From positions 186,001-250,000 of the forward strand of contig NZ_SOHK01000017.1 in assembly GCF_004404055.1 (NCBI RefSeq): a DNA stretch of 64,000 nucleotides. The letters run 5' to 3'. Positions 53,932 through 62,944 of this stretch are shown here, one piece after another (position 1 is the stretch's first letter; every line of letters starts with the position of its first letter). This stretch comes from Cryobacterium ruanii (lineage in GTDB: Bacteria; Actinomycetota; Actinomycetes; Actinomycetales; Microbacteriaceae). Under the pieces are notes generated by a model. That model did not search any database, was not told the DNA's origin, and was given only the letters and a program-made list of their open reading frames with translations. The position numbers and the translations under genes are program-made.

Positions 53932-55923
53932 GTGCCCCGTCTCGTCCGCGTTCTCGGACCGGCAGCCCTGCTGCTGGTCGCAGTGCTGTCCACCCTTGTT
54001 GCCTTGGCCTATGGCGGTGGCGCCTCGGCCCAACTGCTCGCCGACCCCGGGCCGGTGGTGCGTTGGGGACTGCCGATCGCCAAGCTCGTGGTCAACGTCG
54101 CGGCGGCCGGCACGATCGGTGCCCTCGTGCTCACGCTGTTCGCGCTCAGCCCGAAGGAACGTGAGTTCGGCACCGCCCTGGACTTCGCCGCGGCGTCGGC
54201 TGCGCTGTTTGCCGTTGCATCCGCTCTGACGGGTTTTCTGACCTTTTTGCAGGTCACCAACGTGCCCTTCGGCGTCAGTGACCAGTTCAGCGCCACGGTC
54301 GGGCAGTTCTTCAGCCAGATCGAGCTCGGGCAGGCCTGGCTCGCGACCACCCTGATCGCCGCTGGCGTCACCGTGCTGTGCTTCGCCGTGCGCAACCAGA
54401 CCGCGTTGGTCTTCGTGACCGTGCTGGCCCTGACCGCCCTGCTACCCATGGCCCAGCAGGGCCACTCGGCCGGCGCTGCCGGGCACAACGCCGCGATCAC
54501 CGCCCTCGGCCTGCACCTCGTCTTCGCAGCGATCTGGCTCGGCGGCCTGCTCACCATCATTGTGCTTCGCACCCAGCTTGACGGCGAACGCATCCGCCGG
54601 GTGATCGGGCGGTATTCCTCGCTCGCGCTGGTCTCGTTCATCGTCGTGGCGGCGTCCGGCTATGTTAACGCCGAGCTGCGCATCGGTAGCGGGGACAACC
54701 TGTTCAGCCCCTATGGCGTCCTCGTGCTGGTCAAGGCCGTTGCCCTCATCGTCCTGGGCGCCTTCGGGGTTTTCCAACGACAGTTTTTCATCAAGCGGAT
54801 GCGGCGGGTCGAGCCAGGCCGCGGCCGCTGGTTCTGGTGGCTCGTCGTGACCGAGCTCGGCTTCATGGGCCTCGCCTCGGGCGTGGCTGCCGCGCTCGCC
54901 CGCACGGCCACGCCGGTGGCCCAGGTGGTCGCGACCGAAATTCCGCAGTCCACGCCGGCGCAGATTCTCACCGGAGAGCTCCTGCCGTCCGAGCTGACCT
55001 TCTCGCGGTACTTCACCGAATGGAACTTTGACCTCGCCTGGATTCTGTTCTGCGCCTTCGGCATCTTCTTCTATCTTGCCGGCGTCTGGCGGCTGCGACG
55101 CCGCGGCGACGCGTGGCCGATCTACCGCAGCGTGCTCTGGGTTTTGGGCATGCTCACCCTGTTCTACATCACCAACGGCGGCGTGAACGTCTACGAGAAG
55201 TACCTGTTCTCCACCCACATGCTCATGCATATGATGCTGACCATGCTCGTGCCGCTGATGCTCGTGCCCGGCGCCCCGGTGACCCTCGCCGCGCGGGCCA
55301 TCGCCAAGCGACAAGACGGCAGTCGCGGGGCGCGCGAGTGGATCCTCACCGCGGTGCACTCGCGCTTCGCCGGCATCGTGGCCAATCCGATCGTCGCGGC
55401 CATTTTGTTCGGCGTGTCGCTCTGGGTGTTCTATTACACCCCCATCTTCAGCTGGGCGACGACCGACCACATCGGCCACCAGTGGATGATCGTGCACTTT
55501 CTGATCTCCGGCTACCTGTTCGTGCAGTCCCTGATCGGCATCGACCCGGTGCCGTTCCGGCTGCCATACGCTTTCCGCCTGCTGCTGTTGCTCGTGACGA
55601 TGGCATTCCACGCCTTCTTCGGCCTCGCCCTGATGAGCGGAACCGGGCTGCTTCTGGCCGACTGGTACGGCGCGATGGGCCGCACCTGGGGACTCTCGGC
55701 CATCGCCGACCAGCAGATGGGCGGCGGCGTCGCCTGGGGAATCGGCGAACTGCCGACCTTCGTGCTGGCCGTCGTGGTGGCAATCCAGTGGAGCCGCGAC
55801 GACACCAAGGTCACCAGGCGACTCGATCGCAAGGCCGACCGCAACGAGGACGCCGAGCTGGTCGCGTACAACGCGAACCTAGCCCGAATCGCTCAGCGCG
55901 ACGCGCAGACCCCGAGCGAGTAG
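53932..55923 (+). CDS. CopD/CtaG-type copper and cytochrome oxidase assembly membrane protein
   Basis: A 663-residue multi-pass protein that fuses a CopD-like copper region (residues 1-310) with a CtaG/caa3 assembly-like region (about 360-620). The N-terminal part has eight or nine helices (GLHLVFAAIWLGG). The C-terminal part has HMLMHMMLTMLVPLML and IVHFLISGYLFVQSLIGIDP. A long polar tail ends it. Such fusions are common in actinobacteria. Copper delivery to cytochrome oxidase is inferred. GTG start; no ribosome site of note. Confidence 0.82.
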   Translation: MPRLVRVLGPAALLLVAVLSTLVALAYGGGASAQLLADPGPVVRWGLPIAKLVVNVAAAGTIGALVLTLFALSPKEREFGTALDFAAASAALFAVASALTGFLTFLQVTNVPFGVSDQFSATVGQFFSQIELGQAWLATTLIAAGVTVLCFAVRNQTALVFVTVLALTALLPMAQQGHSAGAAGHNAAITALGLHLVFAAIWLGGLLTIIVLRTQLDGERIRRVIGRYSSLALVSFIVVAASGYVNAELRIGSGDNLFSPYGVLVLVKAVALIVLGAFGVFQRQFFIKRMRRVEPGRGRWFWWLVVTELGFMGLASGVAAALARTATPVAQVVATEIPQSTPAQILTGELLPSELTFSRYFTEWNFDLAWILFCAFGIFFYLAGVWRLRRRGDAWPIYRSVLWVLGMLTLFYITNGGVNVYEKYLFSTHMLMHMMLTMLVPLMLVPGAPVTLAARAIAKRQDGSRGAREWILTAVHSRFAGIVANPIVAAILFGVSLWVFYYTPIFSWATTDHIGHQWMIVHFLISGYLFVQSLIGIDPVPFRLPYAFRLLLLLVTMAFHAFFGLALMSGTGLLLADWYGAMGRTWGLSAIADQQMGGGVAWGIGELPTFVLAVVVAIQWSRDDTKVTRRLDRKADRNEDAELVAYNANLARIAQRDAQTPSE

Positions 55924-55959
55924 GGTCCACCGTAGCGAGGTCAGCGGCGGCCGGAGCTA

Positions 55960-57042
55960 TTAGTGCAGCTGGATGGCGAGGGCTCCGCTGGGCTGCACGA
56001 CAACGCTGAGCCCCATCGTGAATGGCACGTCCTCGTTGCGGATACTGATGTCGCCGTCGAACAGCGACTGCACTTCGACCACGATATGGGCCTGCCCGGG
56101 AGTGGCGACCATCTCGAAGGACAACTCGCCGGCGGTCAGCGCGACGGTGGGGTACGCCGTGATCGACCAGGCCGGTGTGCCCTCGATGCGGTCGTCGATC
56201 GGAAAGCTCATCGGGCAGCTGGTCGGTTGCAGCACCGTCTGGGTCGCGCACGCGTCGAGAAACTTATTTAGCTCCGACTGCACCTGGCCCACCATGGCCT
56301 CGTTCGGTAGGGCGTCGACCTCGACCGCCGTCGGGCCGGCCGCCGTGACACGTACGGTGGACGTCGTGGCCGTGAGCATGGCCGACTCGTGTTCGAACGT
56401 GTAGCGGTTTGGAGCGAAGGCGAGATACGTGGCGGACGTGGAAAAAGTGGTGGGGGCCTCTGCTGCGCTGTGGGCGCGCGTGTCCAGCGTGAGGCCGTTG
56501 ACCGTGAATGATCGTTCGTGCAGCACCGAGACCTGGAGCACCGCGAGGGGGCTGGCCGTGAACTGCCAGGCGTGGAAAACGCCGGCGAATGTGCCGGCGC
56601 GCTCCACGGTGAACGCCATGCTCGACGCTGTGCCGTTCAGGTCGAAGTCGAAGACGACGGTCTGGGCGGTTCCATCGTCGGTGGCTGTTGTGGCGGTCGT
56701 GCTCGCGAGTTCGATATTGTCGAGGCCGCCGAGAACGGATGCCCGCAGCAGCGTCTCGGGCAGATCGTGCGCCGCCTCGTCGGTCTGCCCCCAGGCCGCG
56801 AGGTCAGCCCGGGTGGGCCTGACGCCGCCGAGGGCGAGGGCACCGACGGTGTCGCCGCGGGCGAGGGCGTCGAGGTACTGCTCGACAAAGCCGCCGGCGC
56901 TGTACACCGTGCGATTGAGGGCTCCGATCGTGCCCACGAGGCCAGCCACGAGGAGCGCGGTGACCACCACGATGGCGAGAACGGCCCGGAGCATTCTGCC
57001 GCGGCGCCCGTTCGCCCGTTGCTGTTCGGCCGGAATGGTCAC
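55960..57042 (-). CDS. Membrane-anchored extracytoplasmic protein, unknown function
   Basis: A 360-residue protein with a single N-terminal helix (LRAVLAIVVVTALLVAGLVGTIGAL, in part) after a basic start. The extracytoplasmic part begins VEQYLDALARGDTVGALALGG, suggesting an SnoaL/NTF2-like fold, followed by beta-rich sequence with a CPMSFPIDDRIEG motif near the C-terminus. No catalytic motif is recognised. A TACAAT -10 element lies six bases before the GTG, implying a leaderless mRNA. Confidence 0.7.
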   Translation of the reverse strand: MTIPAEQQRANGRRGRMLRAVLAIVVVTALLVAGLVGTIGALNRTVYSAGGFVEQYLDALARGDTVGALALGGVRPTRADLAAWGQTDEAAHDLPETLLRASVLGGLDNIELASTTATTATDDGTAQTVVFDFDLNGTASSMAFTVERAGTFAGVFHAWQFTASPLAVLQVSVLHERSFTVNGLTLDTRAHSAAEAPTTFSTSATYLAFAPNRYTFEHESAMLTATTSTVRVTAAGPTAVEVDALPNEAMVGQVQSELNKFLDACATQTVLQPTSCPMSFPIDDRIEGTPAWSITAYPTVALTAGELSFEMVATPGQAHIVVEVQSLFDGDISIRNEDVPFTMGLSVVVQPSGALAIQLH

Positions 57043-57048
57043 TTGAAT

Positions 57049-57054
57049 ATTGTA
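57049..57054 (-). promoter_or_regulatory. -10 element (leaderless) of 55960-57042 gene
   Basis: TACAAT on the minus strand ends six bases before the GTG at 57042. No ribosome site or clear -35 is visible. Confidence 0.5.
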
Positions 57055-57195
57055 TGGGGGGTGCGTCAGTCAGGGGGCCAGCCCTCGGTATCGCCCCCTC
57101 GCGGGCCGGCGGCAGTTACAGTTGGATGTCCCCTGTGCAGATAACACCTGTGCCGATAACAGTGTTCAGCATTCGTCCGCGAGAGAAAGTGTGCC

Positions 57196-58530
57196 GTGTC
57201 CGAGATTCCGCTCAGCCGTGAACAGGCACTGGTCTTCGCGGCCGTCGAGGGGACGAAGCAGAACGTGTTCGTCACTGGCCGGGCCGGAACGGGTAAGTCC
57301 ACCCTGCTGAACCACCTGTCGTGGAACACGAGCAAGCAGATCGTGATCGCCGCTCCGACCGGAGTTGCCGCGCTGAACGTGGGCGGGCAGACCATTCACT
57401 CGCTCTTTCGCCTGCCGATCGGAGTGATCGCCGATAGCCCGATCGACCAGAACGACCAAGTACGCAAGCTCCTGAACACCATCGACACCCTCGTTATCGA
57501 CGAGGTCTCGATGGTCAACGCCGACCTGATGGACGCGATCGACCGCAGCCTGCGTCAGGCCCGGCAGCGGCCGTTCGACGTGTTCGGCGGGGTGCAGATC
57601 GTGCTGTTCGGCGACCCGTACCAGCTGGCCCCGGTGCCGGGTGGCCCCGACGAGCGCGCCTATTTCGCTGATCACTACCGGTCTATGTGGTTTTTCGATG
57701 CGAAGGTTTGGCGTGACGCTGAACTGCGTATCTTCGAGCTGACCGAGATTCACCGTCAGCGCGACAATGACTTCAAGCTCATGCTCAACGCCGTGCGCCA
57801 CGGGCAGGTCACGCCCGAGATCGGCGGTGCGCTCAACGGCGCCGGTGCGCGAACGCCGCCGAGTGAGGGAGTGATCACTCTCGCGACGCGGAATGATGCT
57901 GTAAATCGCATCAACGCATCCGCTTTGAAGAAGTTGTCGGGCAAATCCCTCACCGCGAAAGCAGACATCACCGGGGATTTCGGTGGCAGGCAATTTCCGG
58001 CTGACGAAGTGCTCGAGCTGAAGGTGGGCGCGCAGGTGATGTTTCTGCGCAACGATTCACCACTCGACGGCGGTCCGCGCTGGGTGAACGGCAGTATCGG
58101 CACGGTGACGAAGGTCACCTCAACCGTGTTCGTCGACATCGACGGTGAGGTGCACGAGGTCGAGCCCACCGTCTGGGAAAAGTACAAGTACACCTACAAC
58201 GCCGCGACCAAAAAACTGAGCCGGGACGTCGTGGCGGAATTCACGCAGTTTCCGCTGCGGTTGGCCTGGGCGGTGACCATTCATAAGTCGCAGGGAGCCA
58301 CCTACGAGCGGGCCGTCGTCGATCTCGGCGCACGGGTGTTCAGCCCCGGCCAGACCTACGTGGCGCTGAGCCGGCTGACGAGCCTGGACGGGCTCTACCT
58401 GACCCGCCCGCTGCGACCGAGCGACATCATGGTCGACGAGAACGTCAAACGGTTCATGAACATTGAGGTCGTGCCGCCGGTGACCGACTTGGCGGGGTTG
58501 GACACGTCGGGGCTGGACACGTCGGGGTGA
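57196..58530 (+). CDS. PIF1-like helicase / AAA ATPase
   Basis: Superfamily 1B DNA helicase, 444 residues. Walker A GRAGTGKST, the motif AAPTGVAALNVGGQTIHS, Walker B VIDEVSMV, FGDPYQLAPV and the final TIHKSQGATYERAVVDLG and YVALSRLTSL are all present. It is a stand-alone PIF1 without plasmid-relaxase parts. The C-terminus ends AGLDTSGLDTSG, a 15-bp tandem duplication (GACACGTCGGGG). Role in replication or repair is inferred. Confidence 0.9.
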   Translation: MSEIPLSREQALVFAAVEGTKQNVFVTGRAGTGKSTLLNHLSWNTSKQIVIAAPTGVAALNVGGQTIHSLFRLPIGVIADSPIDQNDQVRKLLNTIDTLVIDEVSMVNADLMDAIDRSLRQARQRPFDVFGGVQIVLFGDPYQLAPVPGGPDERAYFADHYRSMWFFDAKVWRDAELRIFELTEIHRQRDNDFKLMLNAVRHGQVTPEIGGALNGAGARTPPSEGVITLATRNDAVNRINASALKKLSGKSLTAKADITGDFGGRQFPADEVLELKVGAQVMFLRNDSPLDGGPRWVNGSIGTVTKVTSTVFVDIDGEVHEVEPTVWEKYKYTYNAATKKLSRDVVAEFTQFPLRLAWAVTIHKSQGATYERAVVDLGARVFSPGQTYVALSRLTSLDGLYLTRPLRPSDIMVDENVKRFMNIEVVPPVTDLAGLDTSGLDTSG

Positions 58531-58567
58531 GTGCGACCGACGCGGCCTGATCGTTCTGCGCGGGACT

Positions 58568-59140
58568 CTAGTGTGACCGGTGGCCGCCGGAGTCTGGCAC
58601 GGTGACCTCCGTCACTCCGTGCGAACCATGCGGCACCGCGTGGGAGCCGACCTCGGTGGCGGCGAGGGCGGGAGTGGTGAGCGCCGAAAGCAGAAAGCCT
58701 CCGACGACGAGGCCGGTGAGAAAACGCCAGCCCCCGGGTGTGGCGGCACGCGGCACGGCGGTACCGGCGGGTGTAAGAATCCCGTTCGGTGCGCGCCGCA
58801 GCGCGATAGCCACCGTAGCGGCCAGGAACATGCTGAACAGCGATGCCACGGCCATCGGGTACAACGGCAGTCCGGTCTGCGCGCTCGTGACACCGAGCCC
58901 GCTGCCCAGGGCAGCGGTAGCGCCCCAGATGTAGACGGGAATGAGAGCTGCGCCCACGACGATGCGGGGGGTGATCACGCGGCCCGCGGCGAGGGTCGCG
59001 ATTCCCCAGCCGAGTTCAGCGATGCCGAACCCGACCAGGAGAACCGAGAGGGGAAACGGAGCGGTCACGCCCACAGCCAGATGGATGAGGGCGGCGCCGA
59101 GTGCGGCGAAGCCGAGCCAGGTGCGAAGGACCGGGGACAT
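58568..59140 (-). CDS. Multi-helix membrane protein, unknown function
   Basis: A 190-residue membrane protein with about five helices (LGFAALGAALIHLAVG; LSVLLVGFGIAELGWGIATL; RIVVGAALIPVYIWGAT; MAVASLFSMFLAATVAIAL; GLVVGGFLLSALTTPALA). The C-terminus has a His-rich tail (VGSHAVPHGSHGV and SGGHRSH), which may bind metal. An AAGGAGC ribosome site precedes the ATG. No family recognised. Confidence 0.6.
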   Translation of the reverse strand: MSPVLRTWLGFAALGAALIHLAVGVTAPFPLSVLLVGFGIAELGWGIATLAAGRVITPRIVVGAALIPVYIWGATAALGSGLGVTSAQTGLPLYPMAVASLFSMFLAATVAIALRRAPNGILTPAGTAVPRAATPGGWRFLTGLVVGGFLLSALTTPALAATEVGSHAVPHGSHGVTEVTVPDSGGHRSH

Positions 59141-59192
59141 GATGCTCCTTGGTTGATCTGTTGCTGCGAAGGGACGGAGCGGGGTACTGCGC

Positions 59193-59603
59193 TTAGACCG
59201 TCGCGTGGTTGCGAACAGTCTTGTCAGCGGTGAGGCCGACCCCGAGGAGCACGATCGCGCTGGCGAGGTGCAGGAAGTGGTCAGCGGTGTTGAGCGCCAG
59301 GATGTTGAGCGAGGTGCTCGCGATGAAGAATCCGACGATGCCGAGGAGTAAGTACACGGAGCCGATCGTGGTGTTGGTGGCCTTGGCCGCCATGGCGTTG
59401 GACAGTCCGGCGATGAGCAGGGCGGCTCCGATCAGGAGGTGCGCGACGTTGTGCAACGGGTTGACCTCAAAGATGCCGAGAAGTAATCCGCCCTCTGTGG
59501 CGATGAAGCCGACACTGCCGGTGACGGCAAAGCCGAGCAATCCAACGAGAACGTAGACCGAGCCGAAGACGGTGGCGATCAGGCGATTGGGTGATGTGCG
59601 CAT
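59193..59603 (-). CDS. DUF4383 domain membrane protein
   Basis: A 136-residue protein with four helices. The motif NPLHNVAHLLIGAALLIAG and the FGSVYVLVGLLGF start are typical of DUF4383. A TAGGAGGC ribosome site precedes the ATG. The function is unknown. It lies 52 bp from the previous membrane gene on the same strand, and they may be co-transcribed. Confidence 0.85.
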   Translation of the reverse strand: MRTSPNRLIATVFGSVYVLVGLLGFAVTGSVGFIATEGGLLLGIFEVNPLHNVAHLLIGAALLIAGLSNAMAAKATNTTIGSVYLLLGIVGFFIASTSLNILALNTADHFLHLASAIVLLGVGLTADKTVRNHATV

Positions 59604-59732
59604 TTCAGGTGCCTCCTAGGTGATTCACGGCAAACCCGTGGTCGCTATACATTCGGAGCTACACCTGCTTCGGATTGGTGCTAACCGTGGCGTTAATCTT
59701 GTTATTTTGGTCAATCTTGAATGGCGGAGAAC

Positions 59733-59772
59733 AAAACAGCGCGCCACCCGGAAGGGGTGGCGCGCTGTTTTT
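59733..59772. terminator. Bidirectional intrinsic terminator
   Basis: A perfect 17-bp stem (AAAACAGCGCGCCACCC / GGGTGGCGCGCTGTTTT) encloses a 5-base loop, with A4 and T5 ends for both strands. It lies after the GlsB-like gene. Confidence 0.85.
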
Positions 59773-59789
59773 CGTGGTGGGGGATCGGG

Positions 59790-60053
59790 TCAGGCCTTGC
59801 GGCGGTTCGTGATCGCGCCATAGATGAGGAGCACGATGAGCGATCCGACGATCGCGAGGATCCAAGTCGTCAAGGAGAAGAACTCGCCCAGGTTGACGTT
59901 GAACAGGAGCCCACCCAGCCATCCGCCAAGGAAAGCTCCGATGACTCCGAGCAGCAGGGTGATGAACCAGCCTCCGCCTTGCCTGCCGGGCAGGATCGCC
60001 TTGGCGATGGCGCCGGCAATGAGACCGAGTAAGAGGAATCCGAGGAAACTCAT
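59790..60053 (-). CDS. GlsB/YeaQ/YmgE-family stress membrane protein
   Basis: An 87-residue, three-helix protein. GLIAGAIAKAILPGRQGGGW is the family signature, followed by LLGVIGAFLGGWLGG. Family members are stress-induced in Gram-positives. AAGG lies upstream of the ATG. Confidence 0.9.
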   Translation of the reverse strand: MSFLGFLLLGLIAGAIAKAILPGRQGGGWFITLLLGVIGAFLGGWLGGLLFNVNLGEFFSLTTWILAIVGSLIVLLIYGAITNRRKA

Positions 60054-60214
60054 GAGACTGCCTTTCAGTAGACGTACACGAAGCGGGGGGTGCCGTTCGC
60101 GTGAACGTACTCATGTGCTTGCTTCTCGTCAATGACGCAAAATCAACGATTTGTCAACATTCCCGAACAGTGGCTGCAGGTCAGCGACTTCGCTCTGTGC
60201 TGGCTATGAAACGC

Positions 60215-60502
60215 TCAGTCGAGCCAATAGTCATCATCGATAGAGGTCGGTCCGACGATCGATGATTCTGCGTTGGTGTTGGACAGGTCTTGTTCGACAA
60301 CGGTTTCGAGTTTCACCACCGAGCAGGCCGTGATCAGCAGGGACACGTGCGACTGCACAGAGCTGACGATATCCACGAAGCCACCGCCACTGTGTACGGC
60401 GGCGGCCAAGGTCGCCTTCAAATCTGCAATGTTGTATTCGTTCGACAGGTAGTACCAGTCATCGTTGATGGTCAACCGATAGCTCTGCATTACTTGATCC
60501 AT
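60215..60502 (-). CDS. Small cytoplasmic protein, unknown function
   Basis: A 95-residue acidic protein with no membrane segment. Sequence features: RLTINDDWYYLSNEYNIADL, SGGGFVDIVSS and a C-terminal acidic tip (DDDYWLD). It lies opposite the MarR gene, separated by a shared regulatory gap with an inverted repeat at 60590. The family is not recognised. Confidence 0.6.
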   Translation of the reverse strand: MDQVMQSYRLTINDDWYYLSNEYNIADLKATLAAAVHSGGGFVDIVSSVQSHVSLLITACSVVKLETVVEQDLSNTNAESSIVGPTSIDDDYWLD

Positions 60503-60589
60503 TTCATTGCGGTGAGCTCATGGGCGCACGGGGCTGCGAGCCCTTAATGGGGACACGGATTCACCGATCATTAAATATACGGCAAGTAA

Positions 60590-60618
60590 CTCACAAATCT
60601 AACTATTTAGATCGTGAG
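60590..60618. promoter_or_regulatory. Inverted repeat between hypothetical gene and marR-type gene
   Basis: Arms CTCAC..ATCTAA and TTAGAT.GTGAG pair with a one-base asymmetry around CTAT. It lies in an AT-rich gap between divergent genes, as expected for a MarR-family operator. Confidence 0.5.
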
Positions 60619-60728
60619 AAACTTGAGAAATTGATCGCTTGTTACACTGGCAAAACGGAAAGCCCTGATCGGGCAATAACACGGACCTGCAGCGCGGGAA
60701 ATCAGTAACGACCAGAGGTCAGGAACGT

Positions 60729-61205
60729 ATGGACGACGCAAACAACTTGGTACGCACCCAGGAACGCCTGTCGGTACCGGCCCTCGCTTTCCTCCGAGCA
60801 ATGGACCACAACCGCAGTCGAGTTGCGGCCGAGATCGGCGTTTCCATCAGTGAATTGCGGGCCCTGTCCCGGGTAGCCGAAGCTGGCAGCATCACCCCGA
60901 AGTTACTCGCCGAGGCTCTGGAGATGACTACGGGCGCCGTAACCGCGATTTCCAGTCATCTCGTGGAGCTGAACATGCTCACCCGAGTGCCGCACCCGCA
61001 CGACCGACGTAGTCTCCTGCTGGAATTAACCCCGGCAGCGCAAAAAACTGCGGCGAGAATCCAAGACGATTTTCAAGTGCTGTTCGCTCATGCCGCCCGC
61101 AACGTGACGCCGGAAGACCAAGTTCGGCTCGGGTCGTTGTTGACCTCGATGGCAGTCCTCATCGCATCGGCCTCCGGGGCAAGCCCGGCCGGGCCGACAA
61201 CGTAG
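60729..61205 (+). CDS. MarR family transcriptional regulator
   Basis: A 158-residue winged-helix protein. VSISELRALSRVAEAGSITPKLLAEALEMTTGAVTAI (in part) covers the first helices and recognition helix, and the wing has PHPHDRRSLLLELTPAA. Typical MarR proteins dimerise and respond to phenolic or oxidative ligands. The likely operator is the inverted repeat upstream; AGGAAC precedes the ATG. The ligand is unknown. Confidence 0.88.
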   Translation: MDDANNLVRTQERLSVPALAFLRAMDHNRSRVAAEIGVSISELRALSRVAEAGSITPKLLAEALEMTTGAVTAISSHLVELNMLTRVPHPHDRRSLLLELTPAAQKTAARIQDDFQVLFAHAARNVTPEDQVRLGSLLTSMAVLIASASGASPAGPTT

Positions 61206-61225
61206 GTACGTCGGCTGAGACGCGC

Positions 61226-62101
61226 CTAGGGGTAACGAGTGCCTCGAGCGGAGAGAAGAGCTCGGTAGCCCTCTCGGTACGTTGGATAGCTGAAGGTGAA
61301 ACCAGTGTCCAGCAAGAGCTGGTTGCTGAGGAGCTTGTCGCCGCCGCGCTGGCTTTCGCGGGATTCCGGCTCGTTCGGCGTCGGCTGCATTGTCGGTTTC
61401 AGGGTCGGTTCGGGCAGGCCGAGTTCGGTGGCAAGAAAGGTCAATACCTCGTTGGCCGGCACCGGGGCACTGTCGACGCCGAGATAAAGCGGTGCGGGCT
61501 GTTCCGGGCGCAGCAGCAGGTGAACGATCGCGGCAGCGGCGTCGTCCCGGTGTATGCGATTGGTGTGGCGCGACTGGGTGGAGAGCTGGGCACCAGCACG
61601 TACTTGCTGGATCAGTCGTTCCCGACCGGGGCCGTAGATGCCGGCCAGGCGCAGCACGGTGGCGGCGGGGAGGCGCTGATGGAGCATCCGCTCAGCTTCA
61701 AGCACGATGGAATCGGTGCCGGGCTTGGGGTTCGCGGGGGTCTGCTCGTCGACCCGGCTGCCGTCGTTGACGTCGTAGACGGCCGTCGATGACACCAGCA
61801 GCACCCGGCGGGGCGTGACGCGGGCCTCGGCGAGGGCGTCAAGCAGGTTGTTCAGGCCGTCGAGGTAGGCGGCGCGGTAGGCGGTGATGGTGGGGCTGCC
61901 GGCAGAGATGGCGATGACGACGAACTCGGTATCGCCCGGAATGGTGGGCTTCTCAATGCTGAGGTCGACGGATTGGCCAGAGATTTCGGCGGGGAGCAGG
62001 CTCGCGGTGCGGCGCAACCCGACCACCGGATGCCCTAGTCGCGCGAACCGCAGGCCTACCTCGGTGCCGAGGTCGCCGCATCCGGCAATCAGAATCGTCA
62101 T
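61226..62101 (-). CDS. NAD(P)-dependent epimerase/dehydratase-like (extended SDR)
   Basis: A Rossmann-fold protein of 291 residues. It starts MTILIAGCGDLGTEVGLRFA with a glycine motif (GCGDLGTE), and has LLVSSTAVYDVNDG and LAGIYGPGRERL. The chosen ATG at 62101 has GGGAG upstream; the longer 488-residue frame continues into the divergent gene and is rejected. Substrates unknown; related to YeeZ/SDR_a5-type proteins. Divergent from the DinB-like gene. Confidence 0.82.
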   Translation of the reverse strand: MTILIAGCGDLGTEVGLRFARLGHPVVGLRRTASLLPAEISGQSVDLSIEKPTIPGDTEFVVIAISAGSPTITAYRAAYLDGLNNLLDALAEARVTPRRVLLVSSTAVYDVNDGSRVDEQTPANPKPGTDSIVLEAERMLHQRLPAATVLRLAGIYGPGRERLIQQVRAGAQLSTQSRHTNRIHRDDAAAAIVHLLLRPEQPAPLYLGVDSAPVPANEVLTFLATELGLPEPTLKPTMQPTPNEPESRESQRGGDKLLSNQLLLDTGFTFSYPTYREGYRALLSARGTRYP

Positions 62102-62176
62102 CTGTCTCCCTGCTTGACTCCACGGTATCGGGCGCACCATGACTGTTCGCCCGGAGCCCGTCTGACACCTGGCCGG

Positions 62177-62182
62177 TAACAT
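62177..62182 (+). promoter_or_regulatory. -10 element (leaderless) of DinB-like gene
   Basis: TAACAT ends six bases before the ATG at 62189. There is no ribosome site between. Confidence 0.45.
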
Positions 62183-62188
62183 GAAGCT

Positions 62189-62710
62189 ATGCCTATTATC
62201 CCTGATACGTCTGACTGGACCTGGGTGCTCGAACGCCCGTGCCCCGCCTGTGGATTTCGGGCGAGCGCGGTGCTCTTCGAGGATCTGCCGGGCCTGGTTC
62301 GCGAGAACGCCGCCGCCTGGACTGCCGTTTTGGCGCGAACCGACGCGGCGGTGCGCCCGAACGACCACACCTGGTCGAGCCTCGAATACGCGGCCCACGT
62401 GCGCGATGTCTGTCTCCTGTTCGATAGGCGCTTGCACGCCGCGCTCGACGAAGACAACCCGCTGCTGGCGAACTGGGACCAGGACGCGACGGCGATCGCA
62501 GAGCGCTACGACCTGCAGGATACGCACAGCGTGGGCCGCGAGCTCATGGCAGCCGCATCCAGCGTCGCCGAGAGCTTTGCGGCCGTACCAACGGATGCCC
62601 GCCAGCGCACCGTTCGCCGCAGCGACGGTGCGTCGTTCACCGTGGTCACGCTCGGGGCGTACTTTCTGCATGACATCGTGCATCACCGGCACGACGTGGG
62701 TGCCGACTGA
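62189..62710 (+). CDS. DinB-like (DinB/DUF664-type) protein
   Basis: A 173-residue four-helix-bundle protein. WSSLEYAAHVRDVCLLFDRR gives the first metal-site histidine, and the C-terminal FLHDIVHHRHDVGAD gives the others, in the YfiT/DinB pattern. These are thiol-dependent transferases or unknown. A TAACAT -10 element ends six bases before the ATG, so the mRNA is probably leaderless. Confidence 0.8.
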   Translation: MPIIPDTSDWTWVLERPCPACGFRASAVLFEDLPGLVRENAAAWTAVLARTDAAVRPNDHTWSSLEYAAHVRDVCLLFDRRLHAALDEDNPLLANWDQDATAIAERYDLQDTHSVGRELMAAASSVAESFAAVPTDARQRTVRRSDGASFTVVTLGAYFLHDIVHHRHDVGAD

Positions 62711-62799
62711 ATCCGTCGTCGACTTGACGCTTTTGTAGGGTCGGGGGTGGGCAACACCATACGAAGTGGTCCAGCCAGCATGCGACCGGAGCTTTTATC

Positions 62800-62873
62800 T
62801 GGAGCGGATGACGGGAATCGAACCCGCGCTATCAGCTTGGGAAGCTGAAGTTCTACCATTGAACTACATCCGC
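62800..62873 (-). tRNA. tRNA-Gly(CCC)
   Basis: The 74-nt coding sequence includes an encoded CCA. It begins GCGGATGTAGTTC; the acceptor GCGGATG pairs with CATCCGC, followed by discriminator T and CCA. The anticodon loop TTCCCAA gives CCC. The T arm is GGTTCGATTCC. Confidence 0.96.
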
Positions 62874-62932
62874 GCGCCCGACCATGGATGAACAACAATC
62901 GGAACCGTGCCAGCATATCAACCCCGCGCCGC

Positions 62933-62938
62933 TAGGCT
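62933..62938 (+). promoter_or_regulatory. -10 element (leaderless) of dcd
   Basis: TAGGCT ends six bases before the GTG at 62945. No ribosome site is present. Confidence 0.45.
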
Positions 62939-62944
62939 GGCACA

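Noticed and set aside
54442..55611. 389-codon frame antisense to CopD/CtaG
   Set aside because: Composition of a shadow; no family features.
61226..62692. 488-residue reading of the epimerase frame
   Set aside because: The first 197 codons run antisense to the DinB-like gene; the ATG at 62101 has a ribosome site.
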